NCBI GenBank assembly: GCA_050250135.1
Contig: JBFWPF010000003.1
Coordinates: 1-64,000 of the forward strand
Direction of reading: 5' to 3'
Origin: JBFWPF01 sp050250135
GTDB lineage: Bacteria; Chlamydiota; Chlamydiia; Chlamydiales; JAFEGQ01
DNA length: 64,000 bases
Every line of letters starts with the position of its first letter. Positions within the stretch are counted from its first letter, which is position 1. Position numbers and translations under genes: made by a program. Below the pieces are notes generated by a model. It was not told the DNA's origin. It saw only the letters and a program-made list of their open reading frames with translations, and did not search any database. Shown piece by piece: positions 52,663 to 60,734 of the stretch.

Positions 52663-53220
52663 ATGACTATTACCCGCACGCTAACCATTGATCAGATCTT
52701 CGAGCTCTTCCCTTCTAAGGCACAGAAGTTAGCTGGCGAGATGTCCAACACGGGGCTCCAGTGTGTGGGGTGCCATGCGGCCACTTGGGAGACCCTAGAG
52801 GCGGGGATGTATGGGCATGGGTTTGAGGATGGGGAGATCGACGCCCTCGTTGACCGGCTTAACGCCATTCTGGCTGAGGAGGAGGCTCCTGCGGATACAA
52901 TCACCTTGACCAAGCGGGCTGCCGACAAGTACCGGCAGATCCTGGCGGCAGAGGGGAAGGCGGGTTGGGGAATCCGCCTCTCTGAGAAGGCGGCCGGTTG
53001 TCACGGCTTTGAGCATGCGCTCGACTATTCGGAGAGGGCTAAAGAGGGGGACGAGACCTTCGTTTCGGAGGGGGTTGAGGTCCATGTTGACCAGGCTTAC
53101 GCCGACCGCCTTCTGGGCTGTGAGATCGACTACGTCGACGGCCTCCAGGGCTCTGGCTTTAAGATCAGCAATCCCAACGTCCGCTCCTCTTGCGGCTGCG
53201 GCAGCTCCCACGGCTATTAA
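52663..53220 (+). CDS. DUF1858-IscA/HesB fusion protein
   Basis: A 185-aa two-part protein. Residues 1-70 are DUF1858-like (LTIDQIFELFPSKAQKLAGE, then CVGC at 34-37). Residues 78-185 are an A-type Fe-S carrier (ITLTKRAADKYRQILAAEG, Cys113 in AAGCHGFEH, and the terminal CGCG with Cys177 and Cys179). A-type carriers pass Fe-S clusters to target proteins. The fused DUF1858 adds a second Cys pair. It is probably one transcript with the ferredoxin. R3-B starts ten bases after its stop. Confidence 0.88.
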   Translation: MTITRTLTIDQIFELFPSKAQKLAGEMSNTGLQCVGCHAATWETLEAGMYGHGFEDGEIDALVDRLNAILAEEEAPADTITLTKRAADKYRQILAAEGKAGWGIRLSEKAAGCHGFEHALDYSERAKEGDETFVSEGVEVHVDQAYADRLLGCEIDYVDGLQGSGFKISNPNVRSSCGCGSSHGY

Positions 53221-53230
53221 CCCGACTTGC

Positions 53231-53762
53231 TAGGGCGTGTAATCAATTGTCTTTCCCTTTTGTCCGTCGGATATTGGCCCTCCCCTTCGACTCAGGACAT
53301 CTGCGAAGTCTGTGCCAGCTGTTCATTGCCTACCCTCAAGGTGATTAGAGAATTTTACCACAGAGGGCACAGAGGTGATCTTATTCCTTCGGAATAAGCC
53401 CACACAGCTGCTCCCCAGGGGGAGGCCCCTGGGGAGCAATCCCAGCGTTCCCATCGCCTATTTACTGAAGCATTAACGTAGGGCGGGCTATTTTGTCCCC
53501 CGGGCCATCCCCGGGGGACAGGCTGCTTAGGCCTATTCCGGAGGAATGGGCCTAAACTAGGGGCCGTGGCCCCATGGACATCCGATTTGCCTCCTACACC
53601 CCCTCTGTGCCTCTCTGTGCCCTCTGTGGTAAAATCCTATCTGAATCGTCAGTCACACTTTGCAGATGTCCTGGCTTTGGCCCTCCCCTTCGACTCGGAA
53701 ACATCCCTGGAAACCCCCTTTCTCTCTGGATATCAAGGACATTTAATTGATTACACGCCCTA
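53231..53762. repeat. R3 inverted-end repeat, copy B, containing R2-B
   Basis: Perfect 18-base inverted ends (TAGGGCGTGTAATCAATT at 53231-53248 and its complement at 53745-53762) bound a 532-bp block between two converging genes. Without the nested R2-B the element would be about 130 bp. The remaining right part (AACATCCCTGGAA, TCTGGATATCAAGG) matches R3-A. Confidence 0.78.
53293..53673. repeat. R2 modular palindromic repeat, copy B
   Basis: A 381-bp copy inverted relative to R2-A. It has the same outer arms (CAGGACATCTGC), the same TTTTACCACAGAG inner arms and the same hairpins, plus extra hairpins: GTCCCCCGGG with its partner at 53495-53519, AGGCCTATTCC with its partner at 53529-53553, and GGGGCC-GT-GGCCCC. 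A 20-base direct repeat (TTGGCCCTCCCCTTCGACTC) flanks it at 53274-53293 and 53677-53696, as expected from insertion into R3-B. Confidence 0.85.
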
Positions 53763-53883
53763 GTTACTAATGCCTTTTCTCCGGCGGGCATTCGCTCCCA
53801 GCGCTGTTTCTTTGCCTTGCAAATGCCCTGCGGCTCAGAACCGGCTCTATTGTGGCGCGATGGCGCACATCGCGGCCAGGGCA

Positions 53884-55506
53884 CTAGGGCTGGCGCTTTC
53901 CTCCCACGGTCACCTTCTCTCCGTTGAAGCGGGTAAAGGTGTAGCCCTGGAACGACTCGTTAAAGAGGAATGAGTTGTTGTTGAGCACATCGATAGCGAT
54001 CTGCTCCCCCAGGTTCATCCCATCAAAGCCATCGCTCCTGTAGTGGACACCAGCGTGGTCCCTCCCAAGGGCAATATTGGCCGCAAGCTTGTTCAGCTCT
54101 CCCCCAACGGTGAGCGGAGTGCCCACATAAGCTTGCAAAGCGGTATTCGTCGCATCGGGCTCTAGCGGCACTGGGATAATGAAGTTCTCATTGAAGAGGG
54201 CTTTGAGGATCGTGACCGCTGCCCCGATAAAGGTGGCGTGCCCTGCGGGGTAGGCGGGGTGGACCGGACTCCCCTCAGGGTAGGCGCCAGCCAGGAAATA
54301 GGAGCCAAAAGCGGAAAAGATGAGGGGTAGGGCCGATGAGCTAAGGAGCTGTGAGTTGATCCCCAGGCTGGCTCCATTAACCAGCGTCTCCTGCACGTAA
54401 AAGCCATATTCCTCGGGGCGGAGGCGCCGGTTGACCTCCCACTTATGGTACCAAGCGGCCTGCAACCCCTCCTGAACCGCCTCCTGCATCAGGGCGATAA
54501 ACTGCCCGATACCAAAGGTCACAAACCCATCTTGGGTCGCATTGGTGAGGTAGGGATTGGCGGGGTTGAGGGCAGCAGGCCCATAGCTGTTTAGGATCAG
54601 CAGTGCCGAGAAGGCGGCAAGGCCTGGTGTGTCGCGGTGGACAAATTCGGTCAGATCGCGCGGGGTTCGGATAAACGTAGGGGTCGGGTCGAACATGATG
54701 AGCAAACCGGTATCCCCACCTGTGACCACATCAAACCAATTGGGGAACGTGTAGTTGAAGTCGTTCACAATCGTCGGAACGGTGAGGTCGCTTGGGAGCG
54801 GCACCTGAAAGGACTGGGGAAGGGTGGCTGCGCCGTAGGGGATGTTCTGATAGAGAAACTGGGAGATGTAAGGGCCCACCAAGTCTCCCGGCGTATTCCC
54901 CCTCAGAAAGGTGCCAGGAGTCACCATCCCTCCCACCTTCGGCCCGCGGAAATCGGTCAGGGTGCTGAGGTCCATAGTAGCCGCGGTAACGGTAGCGTTG
55001 CTACCGAACTCATTAAAGGGGACATCCCGCACAAGGACGGTCCAGTAGAGCTCGACCATCTCACCTGCCGTTTGGGCAGAGGCAAAGGTGGGCGCCGGAG
55101 GAATGACCCTCAGCCACGAGTCGTTTCCAGGCAGGGAAAAGGCAAGAGCTGCCTGGGGATTAACCAGCCGAAAAATCCCCTGCCCGATCTCAATCGCATC
55201 GTAGTCGGTCTGAGTGCCGGTAGAGACCGCCCTCACCAGGGAATCGTAAGCGGGCACATCGGGATAGCCCGAGACGAGGTGGTCGAGCCCCTTGTTGAAA
55301 TTGCCCCGCCGGTCGGCGTAGCGCTGTTGATCCCCGTTGAACTCCTGGGCGGGCTCGGGCTGCCCCTCATCAAAGCCGGCAACCGCCGCTTTGACGGTGT
55401 GGGCCTCCACCTGCCGCTGCCCCCGTTGGATGTCGAAGAACCCCTTGTCGGAAATGGCCGACACGGCGAGGGGCATCAGCAATACAGTGCTTACGAAAAG
55501 GCGCAT
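53884..55506 (-). CDS. vanadium-dependent haloperoxidase-like protein (PAP2 fold)
   Basis: A 540-aa exported protein with a short signal (MRLFVSTVLLMPLAVSA). The phosphate/vanadate pocket is visible: KWEVNRRLRPEEYG (near residue 354), HPAYPAGHATF (near 420) and LGRDHAGVHYRSD (near 480). The spacing and the long N-terminal part match bacterial vanadium haloperoxidases rather than small PAP2 lipid phosphatases. Such enzymes oxidise halides with peroxide, but phosphatase activity cannot be excluded. It lies 12 bases downstream of an outer-membrane barrel gene and is probably co-transcribed. Confidence 0.85.
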   Translation of the reverse strand: MRLFVSTVLLMPLAVSAISDKGFFDIQRGQRQVEAHTVKAAVAGFDEGQPEPAQEFNGDQQRYADRRGNFNKGLDHLVSGYPDVPAYDSLVRAVSTGTQTDYDAIEIGQGIFRLVNPQAALAFSLPGNDSWLRVIPPAPTFASAQTAGEMVELYWTVLVRDVPFNEFGSNATVTAATMDLSTLTDFRGPKVGGMVTPGTFLRGNTPGDLVGPYISQFLYQNIPYGAATLPQSFQVPLPSDLTVPTIVNDFNYTFPNWFDVVTGGDTGLLIMFDPTPTFIRTPRDLTEFVHRDTPGLAAFSALLILNSYGPAALNPANPYLTNATQDGFVTFGIGQFIALMQEAVQEGLQAAWYHKWEVNRRLRPEEYGFYVQETLVNGASLGINSQLLSSSALPLIFSAFGSYFLAGAYPEGSPVHPAYPAGHATFIGAAVTILKALFNENFIIPVPLEPDATNTALQAYVGTPLTVGGELNKLAANIALGRDHAGVHYRSDGFDGMNLGEQIAIDVLNNNSFLFNESFQGYTFTRFNGEKVTVGGKRQP

Positions 55507-55518
55507 AAAACTCTCCCT

Positions 55519-56274
55519 TTAGAAAATGGTGCCCACGAGAACCCGCAAACCGGCACTCCACCGCTCGAGGCGGGGGATCACCAAGGGGGCCTCTACCGAG
55601 TTCAAAACCCGAACTCGGCCAAACCGGTTGTAGTCAAAGAAGGGAACGAGGCGGAAGGTCATATGGCGACATTTCCACCACGGCAGGATAAAGTCCCTCC
55701 TGAAGGGGAGCTGCACCCGAAAGGCATAGCCCCAGTGAGGGTCAAGGTTAAGCCCAACCAGACGGAGGTTGTCATAGACATCGGGGCGGAACTCAAACTG
55801 AAGGGCCCCCTCCCATCCACAAAACTCCCGCATTAGGTAGAAGCCCACCGGGATGAAGAGCTTGTCGTATTGGTAGAGGAGATTGGCCTGCCCCGGGTCT
55901 TGTCGGTTCTCAAACCGATCCCACCCAAAGCCCACGTAGGGGATAAACCAAGAGGAGCAAAAGAGGCACCCCCTTCCCACCTGGAGCTCCACAAAGTACT
56001 CCGCCAGCGAGCTCCTCTGGCAAGGCACCCCTGTGATCCTTCCGGCGTTCCAGGTCCCCTCGAAATTGAGGTTGCTAAAGTAGCGACCACACTGGGCTGT
56101 GAGGCCGGTCGTCACCCCTCCCTGGTACCCCTCTAGATCGGAGGGGTTATTGAACTTGAGGTGGGTGTAGTTGAAATGGGGTCCAGCGTAGATCTCATAC
56201 TCGACCCGCGCCGATAGGCCCGTTGCAAGGGCACAGAGTGCTGGAACCAGCCAGCGTCTTAGTGAAATCTTCAT
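55519..56274 (-). CDS. outer-membrane beta-barrel protein, unknown role
   Basis: A 251-aa exported protein starting at ATG 56274 (MKISLRRWLVPALCALATGLSA, a clear signal peptide). The rest alternates aromatic and polar residues in strand-like segments (FIPYVGFGWDRF, YAFRVQLPF, FRLVPFFDYNRF) and ends in Phe, as many outer-membrane barrels do. Several cysteines (CGRYF, CLFCSSW) could form disulfides, common in chlamydial outer membranes. It is upstream of the haloperoxidase gene in the same direction. No specific family is recognised. Confidence 0.75.
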   Translation of the reverse strand: MKISLRRWLVPALCALATGLSARVEYEIYAGPHFNYTHLKFNNPSDLEGYQGGVTTGLTAQCGRYFSNLNFEGTWNAGRITGVPCQRSSLAEYFVELQVGRGCLFCSSWFIPYVGFGWDRFENRQDPGQANLLYQYDKLFIPVGFYLMREFCGWEGALQFEFRPDVYDNLRLVGLNLDPHWGYAFRVQLPFRRDFILPWWKCRHMTFRLVPFFDYNRFGRVRVLNSVEAPLVIPRLERWSAGLRVLVGTIF

Positions 56275-56355
56275 GTGCAAGGAGTCTGCACGTCCCACTA
56301 AAAGCAGGCAAGAAAAAAGTTTAAATCACTTATAATAAGTCACTTATAACATACG

Positions 56356-56384
56356 TTGACCGAAATTTATCTTTCCTTTAAAAT
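56356..56384 (+). promoter_or_regulatory. probable promoter of the 56408 gene and pyrG
   Basis: TTGACC (56356-56361) and TAAAAT (56379-56384) are 17 bases apart and 23 bases upstream of the ATG at 56408. A strong Shine-Dalgarno, GGAGGTG, is at 56396-56402. A direct repeat, TCACTTATAA, occurs twice just upstream and could be an operator. Confidence 0.5.
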
Positions 56385-56407
56385 AAAAGGAGATTGGAGG
56401 TGACCCG

Positions 56408-56869
56408 ATGGAAGGCGAAGCCATACAAATCCAGCCCTTTAAGTACCCCACCGACTCGCAAGAGATCGAGCAGGGCTCTAAGGCGTGGGCCTTTGGCCAG
56501 CCTTTGGTCCACAACACCTTTGCCTCGCACTTTCACGAGGTGACGGTCACTGACCTCTTCAACCAAGCGATCAAGGCGGTCCTCTCGACCGATGAGCGGC
56601 TCCGGGATCAGCTTCACAAGGATGCCGACGAGCATGCCCGGCAGATTGCCGAGCGGAAGCGGGCCCAAGAGCGGGTACGCCGCCTAAAGGGGGGTGGAAA
56701 GACCCAGGTTGCCACTCAGCAGATTGCCCCCAATGCTCCGCACAAAATCCATCAGGAGCAGCGCCTCCCAGATGGTCATATGGGCACCTCCCACCTGACC
56801 CCCGATCCGACCGAGGCGGGGATCAAGTTTGTGATCTGCTTCCACTACATCACGGGCACGAAGGTCTAG
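56408..56869 (+). CDS. unknown 153-aa protein upstream of pyrG
   Basis: No family is recognised. The start is well supported by GGAGGTG. The middle is a charged helix (EHARQIAERKRAQERVRRLK, about residues 76-95), and the rest is polar with many His residues. No signal or membrane segment is seen. It is 46 bases upstream of pyrG in the same direction and may share its promoter, but it does not look like an enzyme of nucleotide metabolism. Confidence 0.7.
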   Translation: MEGEAIQIQPFKYPTDSQEIEQGSKAWAFGQPLVHNTFASHFHEVTVTDLFNQAIKAVLSTDERLRDQLHKDADEHARQIAERKRAQERVRRLKGGGKTQVATQQIAPNAPHKIHQEQRLPDGHMGTSHLTPDPTEAGIKFVICFHYITGTKV

Positions 56870-56915
56870 CCCTCGCCCCCCGAATCTGTTACCATTGCAT
56901 GAAAAGGGGCGCGTT

Positions 56916-58526
56916 ATGGCAACCAAGTATTTGTTTGTAACGGGAGGGGTCCTCTCCTCTCTTGGAAAGGGGCTAGCTGCCGCCTCCCTGGCCCTCCTCC
57001 TCGAGCGAAAAGGGCTTAAAGTGGCGATGCTCAAGCTCGACCCCTACCTCAACGTAGACCCGGGTACGATGAACCCCTTCCAGCATGGGGAGGTCTATGT
57101 GACCGATGACGGGGCCGAGACCGACCTTGACCTAGGCCACTACTACCGGTTCACCAGCTCTCCCCTCTCCCGCGCCTCCAATGCTACCTCGGGGCAGATC
57201 TACAACGCGGTGATCAAGCGGGAGCGGCGGGGCGACTACCTGGGTCAGACGGTCCAGGTGATCCCCCACATCACGGATGAGATCAAGCAGCGGGTCCTCG
57301 ACTGCGGCAAGCAGGAGAAGGAGATCGACCTGGTCATGGTCGAAGTGGGTGGCACCGTTGGCGACATCGAATCGCTCCCCATCCTCGAGGCGATCCGCCA
57401 GTTTATCCAGGAGCGCCCTGGCCTCTGCGCCACGATCCACCTCACCTACGTCCCCTACCTGGCTGCAGCGGGCGAGGTCAAGACCAAACCAACCCAACAC
57501 TCGGTCCAAGCCCTTCGGGAGATCGGGATTATCCCCAATATCATCCTCTGCCGCGCCGAAAAACCGCTCGCACAGGAGCTCAAGGACAAAATCAGCCTCT
57601 TCTGCAGCGTTCCCAAGGGGGCGGTCTTTGAGGCGGTCGATGTCGAGAAGACGGTCTACGAGCTCCCCTCCATGCTCAAAGCGCAAGGGATGGGGCAGTA
57701 TGTGGCTGAGCTTCTCGACCTGCCGAAAAAGGCCCCCAACATCAGCGATTGGGAGGCCATCGTCAAGCAGGTGGCAACGTCCGATAAAACGGTGACGATG
57801 GCTTTGGTCGGCAAGTATGTTCAGCACCAGGATGCCTACAAGTCGGTGATTGAGGCGCTCCGCCACGGGGCGATCGCGTCCGGCGTGACGCTGGAGATCC
57901 GCCAATTCGACTCCGACGAGCTCCTCAAGGGGTCGAAAGGGGTGGCGGGCCAGCTCAAGGGGTGTCAGGGGTGCCTTGTTCCGGGGGGTTTTGGGAGCCG
58001 AGGGTGGGAGGGGAAGATCGCGATCGCCCGCTACTGCCGCGAGCACCAGATCCCCTATTTTGGGATCTGCCTGGGGATGCAGGCGATGGTCACCGAATTT
58101 GCTCGTAACAAGGCGGGCCTTGCCGACGCCAACTCCACCGAGATCGAGCCTAAGACACCCTATCCGGTCATCAGCCTCCTCAGCGAACAGGAATCGGTCG
58201 TCAACCTTGGGGGGACGATGCGCCTTGGGGCCTATGAGTGCACCCTAAAGCAGGGCTCTAAAGCGGCCACCATTTACGGGAAGCGGAAGATCAAGGAGCG
58301 CCACCGCCACCGCTACGAGTTCAACAGCAAGTACCAGAAGGCCCTTGAAGAGGCGGGGCTGGTCATCTCTGGGATGTGGGAGGAGGGCAAACTCCCCGAA
58401 ATCTGTGAATTGCCCGACCACCCGTGGATGATCGGTGTCCAGTACCACCCCGAGTTCCAGTCGAAGCCGACCGCCCCCCATCCCCTCTTTGCTAGCTTTG
58501 TGGAGGCGATGAAAAAGCATGGGTAG
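56916..58526 (+). CDS. pyrG: CTP synthase
   Basis: The enzyme makes CTP from UTP using glutamine. The 536-aa protein has the synthetase entry FVTGGVLSSLGKGLAAASLA, LDPYLNVDPGTMNPFQHGEV and VEVGGTVGDIES, and the glutaminase part with Cys385 in YFGICLGMQ and HPEF near residue 511. I use ATG 56916 (MATKYLFVTGG); an ATG at 56895 would add seven residues. It overlaps ruvX by eight bases. The order pyrG-ruvX-zwf-pgl matches Chlamydia as I know it. Confidence 0.96.
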   Translation: MATKYLFVTGGVLSSLGKGLAAASLALLLERKGLKVAMLKLDPYLNVDPGTMNPFQHGEVYVTDDGAETDLDLGHYYRFTSSPLSRASNATSGQIYNAVIKRERRGDYLGQTVQVIPHITDEIKQRVLDCGKQEKEIDLVMVEVGGTVGDIESLPILEAIRQFIQERPGLCATIHLTYVPYLAAAGEVKTKPTQHSVQALREIGIIPNIILCRAEKPLAQELKDKISLFCSVPKGAVFEAVDVEKTVYELPSMLKAQGMGQYVAELLDLPKKAPNISDWEAIVKQVATSDKTVTMALVGKYVQHQDAYKSVIEALRHGAIASGVTLEIRQFDSDELLKGSKGVAGQLKGCQGCLVPGGFGSRGWEGKIAIARYCREHQIPYFGICLGMQAMVTEFARNKAGLADANSTEIEPKTPYPVISLLSEQESVVNLGGTMRLGAYECTLKQGSKAATIYGKRKIKERHRHRYEFNSKYQKALEEAGLVISGMWEEGKLPEICELPDHPWMIGVQYHPEFQSKPTAPHPLFASFVEAMKKHG

Positions 58527-58935
58527 AACACTGGGGGTCGACTATGGGCTAAAGCGGATTGGCCTTGCCATCTCCGATCCCTTTGGGACGATCTCCCTCC
58601 CCTTTGCCCAGGTTGAGACGGGCAAGAGCTTTGAGGCGACTCTCAAAATGCTGCGCGAGCGTGCCGACGGCTATGAGGTGCATCGCGTCGTGATTGGCCT
58701 CCCCCACAAGCTTGGCGGCGGTGAGGGGACCCTCTCCCCTCAGATCACCGCTTTTGCCGACTACCTGAGGGAACACAGCGGCTGGCAGGTCGAGCTCTTT
58801 GACGAGCGTCTCTCCTCCCTCCAGGCCGACCGGGCCCTAAAGGAGGCGAACCTAAACCGGAGAAAGCGGACTGAGAAGCTCGATATGGTCGCCGCCACCT
58901 ATATCCTGCAAGCCTTCCTTGACTCCCGCCGGTAA
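58519..58935 (+). CDS. ruvX: YqgF/RuvX-type pre-16S rRNA nuclease
   Basis: A 138-aa RNase H-fold protein with GVDYGLKRIGLAISDP near the start (catalytic Asp), VIGLPHKLGGGEGTLSP in the middle and LFDERLSSLQADRAL before the C-terminal Asp in LDMVAATYILQ. YqgF processes the 5' end of 16S rRNA; an older view is Holliday-junction resolution. The start overlaps the pyrG end. The stop is the first part of repeat R2-C. Confidence 0.92.
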   Translation: MGRTLGVDYGLKRIGLAISDPFGTISLPFAQVETGKSFEATLKMLRERADGYEVHRVVIGLPHKLGGGEGTLSPQITAFADYLREHSGWQVELFDERLSSLQADRALKEANLNRRKRTEKLDMVAATYILQAFLDSRR

Positions 58936-59136
58936 AAGACCGCAGAGAGCACAGAGGCGGCCCTACTCTTCCGGAATGGGCCTAGGATAGCCCACCGGAC
59001 AAAATAACCCTAATGCAGGAATAGATATTCGATGGGAACGGTGGGATTGCTCCCCAGGGGCTCTCCCCCTGGGGAGCAGGCATGCGATCTTATTCCATAG
59101 GAATAAGATGGCCTCTGTGCCTCTCTGTGGTAAAAT
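58934..59136. repeat. R2 modular palindromic repeat, copy C (short form)
   Basis: A 203-bp version lacking the outer CAGGACATC arms. The inner arms are AAAAGACCGCAGAG on the left and the complement of TTTTACCACAGAGAGGC on the right. It keeps the hairpins around CTCCCCAGGGG (59049-59078) and CTTATTCC-ATA-GGAATAAG (59089-59107). It begins within the ruvX stop and fills most of the gap before zwf. Confidence 0.8.
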
Positions 59137-59166
59137 AATTCCCGTGAACGCGCCATACCTATTGCC

Positions 59167-60732
59167 ATGACCCCCTCAAATCTGTTACTTACCTCTTTCA
59201 TGACCTCCCCACTCGAAGAGAGCCTATCGGCCCGCTCGCCTCAAGATCCCTGCATCATGGTGATCTTTGGTGCGACAGGCGATCTTACCGCTCGGAAGCT
59301 CATGCCGGCCCTCTACAACCTGCAGCGGGAGGGGCAGCTGCCCAGCCACTTTGCCGTCGTCGGCTTTGCCCGGCGGGAAAAGACAAGTGACATCTGCCGC
59401 GAGGAGATGCGCCACCGGGTCGAGGCCTATAGCCGAGTCAAGCCCCTCGATGAGGAGGTGTGGAAATCATTTCGGGAGAAGATCTTCTACCACGAGAGTG
59501 AGTTCCACGACGATGAGGGGTATAAGCGGCTCAGCGCCTACCTCAAGGAGCTCGACGAAAAGCTCGGGACAAAAGGAAATCGCCTCTACTACCTCGCTAC
59601 CCAGTCCGACTTTTTCCCCCTGATCATAGAAAAACTGGGGCAGCACGAACTGATCGCAAAGCCCGACGACCCACACGTGTGGACCCGAGTGATCATCGAA
59701 AAGCCCTTCGGCCGCGACCTTGCGTCAGCTCAGGAGCTACAGACCCACATCACCCAGTACCTCAGTGAAAGCCAGATCTACCGGATCGACCACTACTTGG
59801 GCAAAGAGACGGTCCAGAACATCCTGACCTTCCGGTTTGGCAACGCGATATTCGAGCCCCTCTGGAACCAGAAGTACATCAAAGAGGTCCAGATCACCGT
59901 CGGCGAGGAGCTCGGGATCGGAACGCGGGGCCACCTCTGGGAGCAGCAGGGGATGCTGCGCGACATCATCCAAAACCACATGATGCAGCTCCTCTCCCTT
60001 GTGGCGATGGAACCCCCCACCTCACTCAAAGCAAACACGGTCCGAGATGAGAAGGTAAAGGTAATCGAAGCGATCCGTCCGATCCCCATGGACCCCTTTG
60101 ACCACTTTGTCGTGCGCGGCCAGTATGGCCCCGGCTTTGTCGACGGCGAAAAGGTGAAGGGGTACCGGGAGGAGGAAGATGTCGATCCCAACTCGGTTGT
60201 CGAGAGTTATGTCGCCATGCACCTGGAGATCGACAACTGGCGCTGGTCGGGAGTCCCCTTCTTCATCCGGGCAGGTAAACGCCTTCCCAAGAAGGCAACT
60301 GAGATCGCCATCACCTTCCGCGATGTGCCGGGGACCCTATTCAGCGGCCTTAGCAAGCGGGGTGAGCCCAATGTCCTGGTGATCCGGATCCAGCCCGACG
60401 ACGGGATTGCCCTCAAGATCAACTGCAAGGTTCCGGGGATCACAAGCCCAACGATCCAACCGGTGATGATGGATTTCCGCTACGGCACCTACTTTGGCCT
60501 TGCCCCTCCGGAAGCCTACGAGCGGCTGATCTGCGATTGCATCGGCGGAGACACCACCCTCTTTGCCCGCGACGATGAGGTTTTTGCCTCGTGGAAGCTC
60601 TACACCCCTGTCCTCGAGCGGTGGGCCGAGGAGAAAAAGGCGGGCTTTCCCAACTACGCAGCGGGAACGTGGGGACCGGCCGCGGCCGATCAGCTCCTCG
60701 CCCGCCACCACACCCACTGGCATAGGCCTTAA
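59167..60732 (+). CDS. zwf: glucose-6-phosphate 1-dehydrogenase
   Basis: The enzyme oxidises glucose 6-phosphate to 6-phosphogluconolactone and makes NADPH. The 521-aa protein has the NADP loop VIFGATGDLTARKLMPALYN (about 32-51), the active-site signature RIDHYLGKE (about 205-213), and PFFIRAGKRLPKK. A start at ATG 59200 (MTSPLEESLS) is possible, as the first 11 residues are poorly conserved. It is followed after two bases by opcA. Confidence 0.95.
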   Translation: MTPSNLLLTSFMTSPLEESLSARSPQDPCIMVIFGATGDLTARKLMPALYNLQREGQLPSHFAVVGFARREKTSDICREEMRHRVEAYSRVKPLDEEVWKSFREKIFYHESEFHDDEGYKRLSAYLKELDEKLGTKGNRLYYLATQSDFFPLIIEKLGQHELIAKPDDPHVWTRVIIEKPFGRDLASAQELQTHITQYLSESQIYRIDHYLGKETVQNILTFRFGNAIFEPLWNQKYIKEVQITVGEELGIGTRGHLWEQQGMLRDIIQNHMMQLLSLVAMEPPTSLKANTVRDEKVKVIEAIRPIPMDPFDHFVVRGQYGPGFVDGEKVKGYREEEDVDPNSVVESYVAMHLEIDNWRWSGVPFFIRAGKRLPKKATEIAITFRDVPGTLFSGLSKRGEPNVLVIRIQPDDGIALKINCKVPGITSPTIQPVMMDFRYGTYFGLAPPEAYERLICDCIGGDTTLFARDDEVFASWKLYTPVLERWAEEKKAGFPNYAAGTWGPAAADQLLARHHTHWHRP

Positions 60733-60734
60733 GC

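Noticed and set aside
53566..53763. Short open frames within the R2-B/R3-B block
   Set aside because: They run through hairpin arms and repeat ends and recur as mirror images, so they are not coding.
53763..53883. A degenerate R1-like core near 53855 (GATGGCGCACATCGCGG) and a similar one at 27263
   Set aside because: The match is short and has no recognisable ends; it may be chance or a very old relic.
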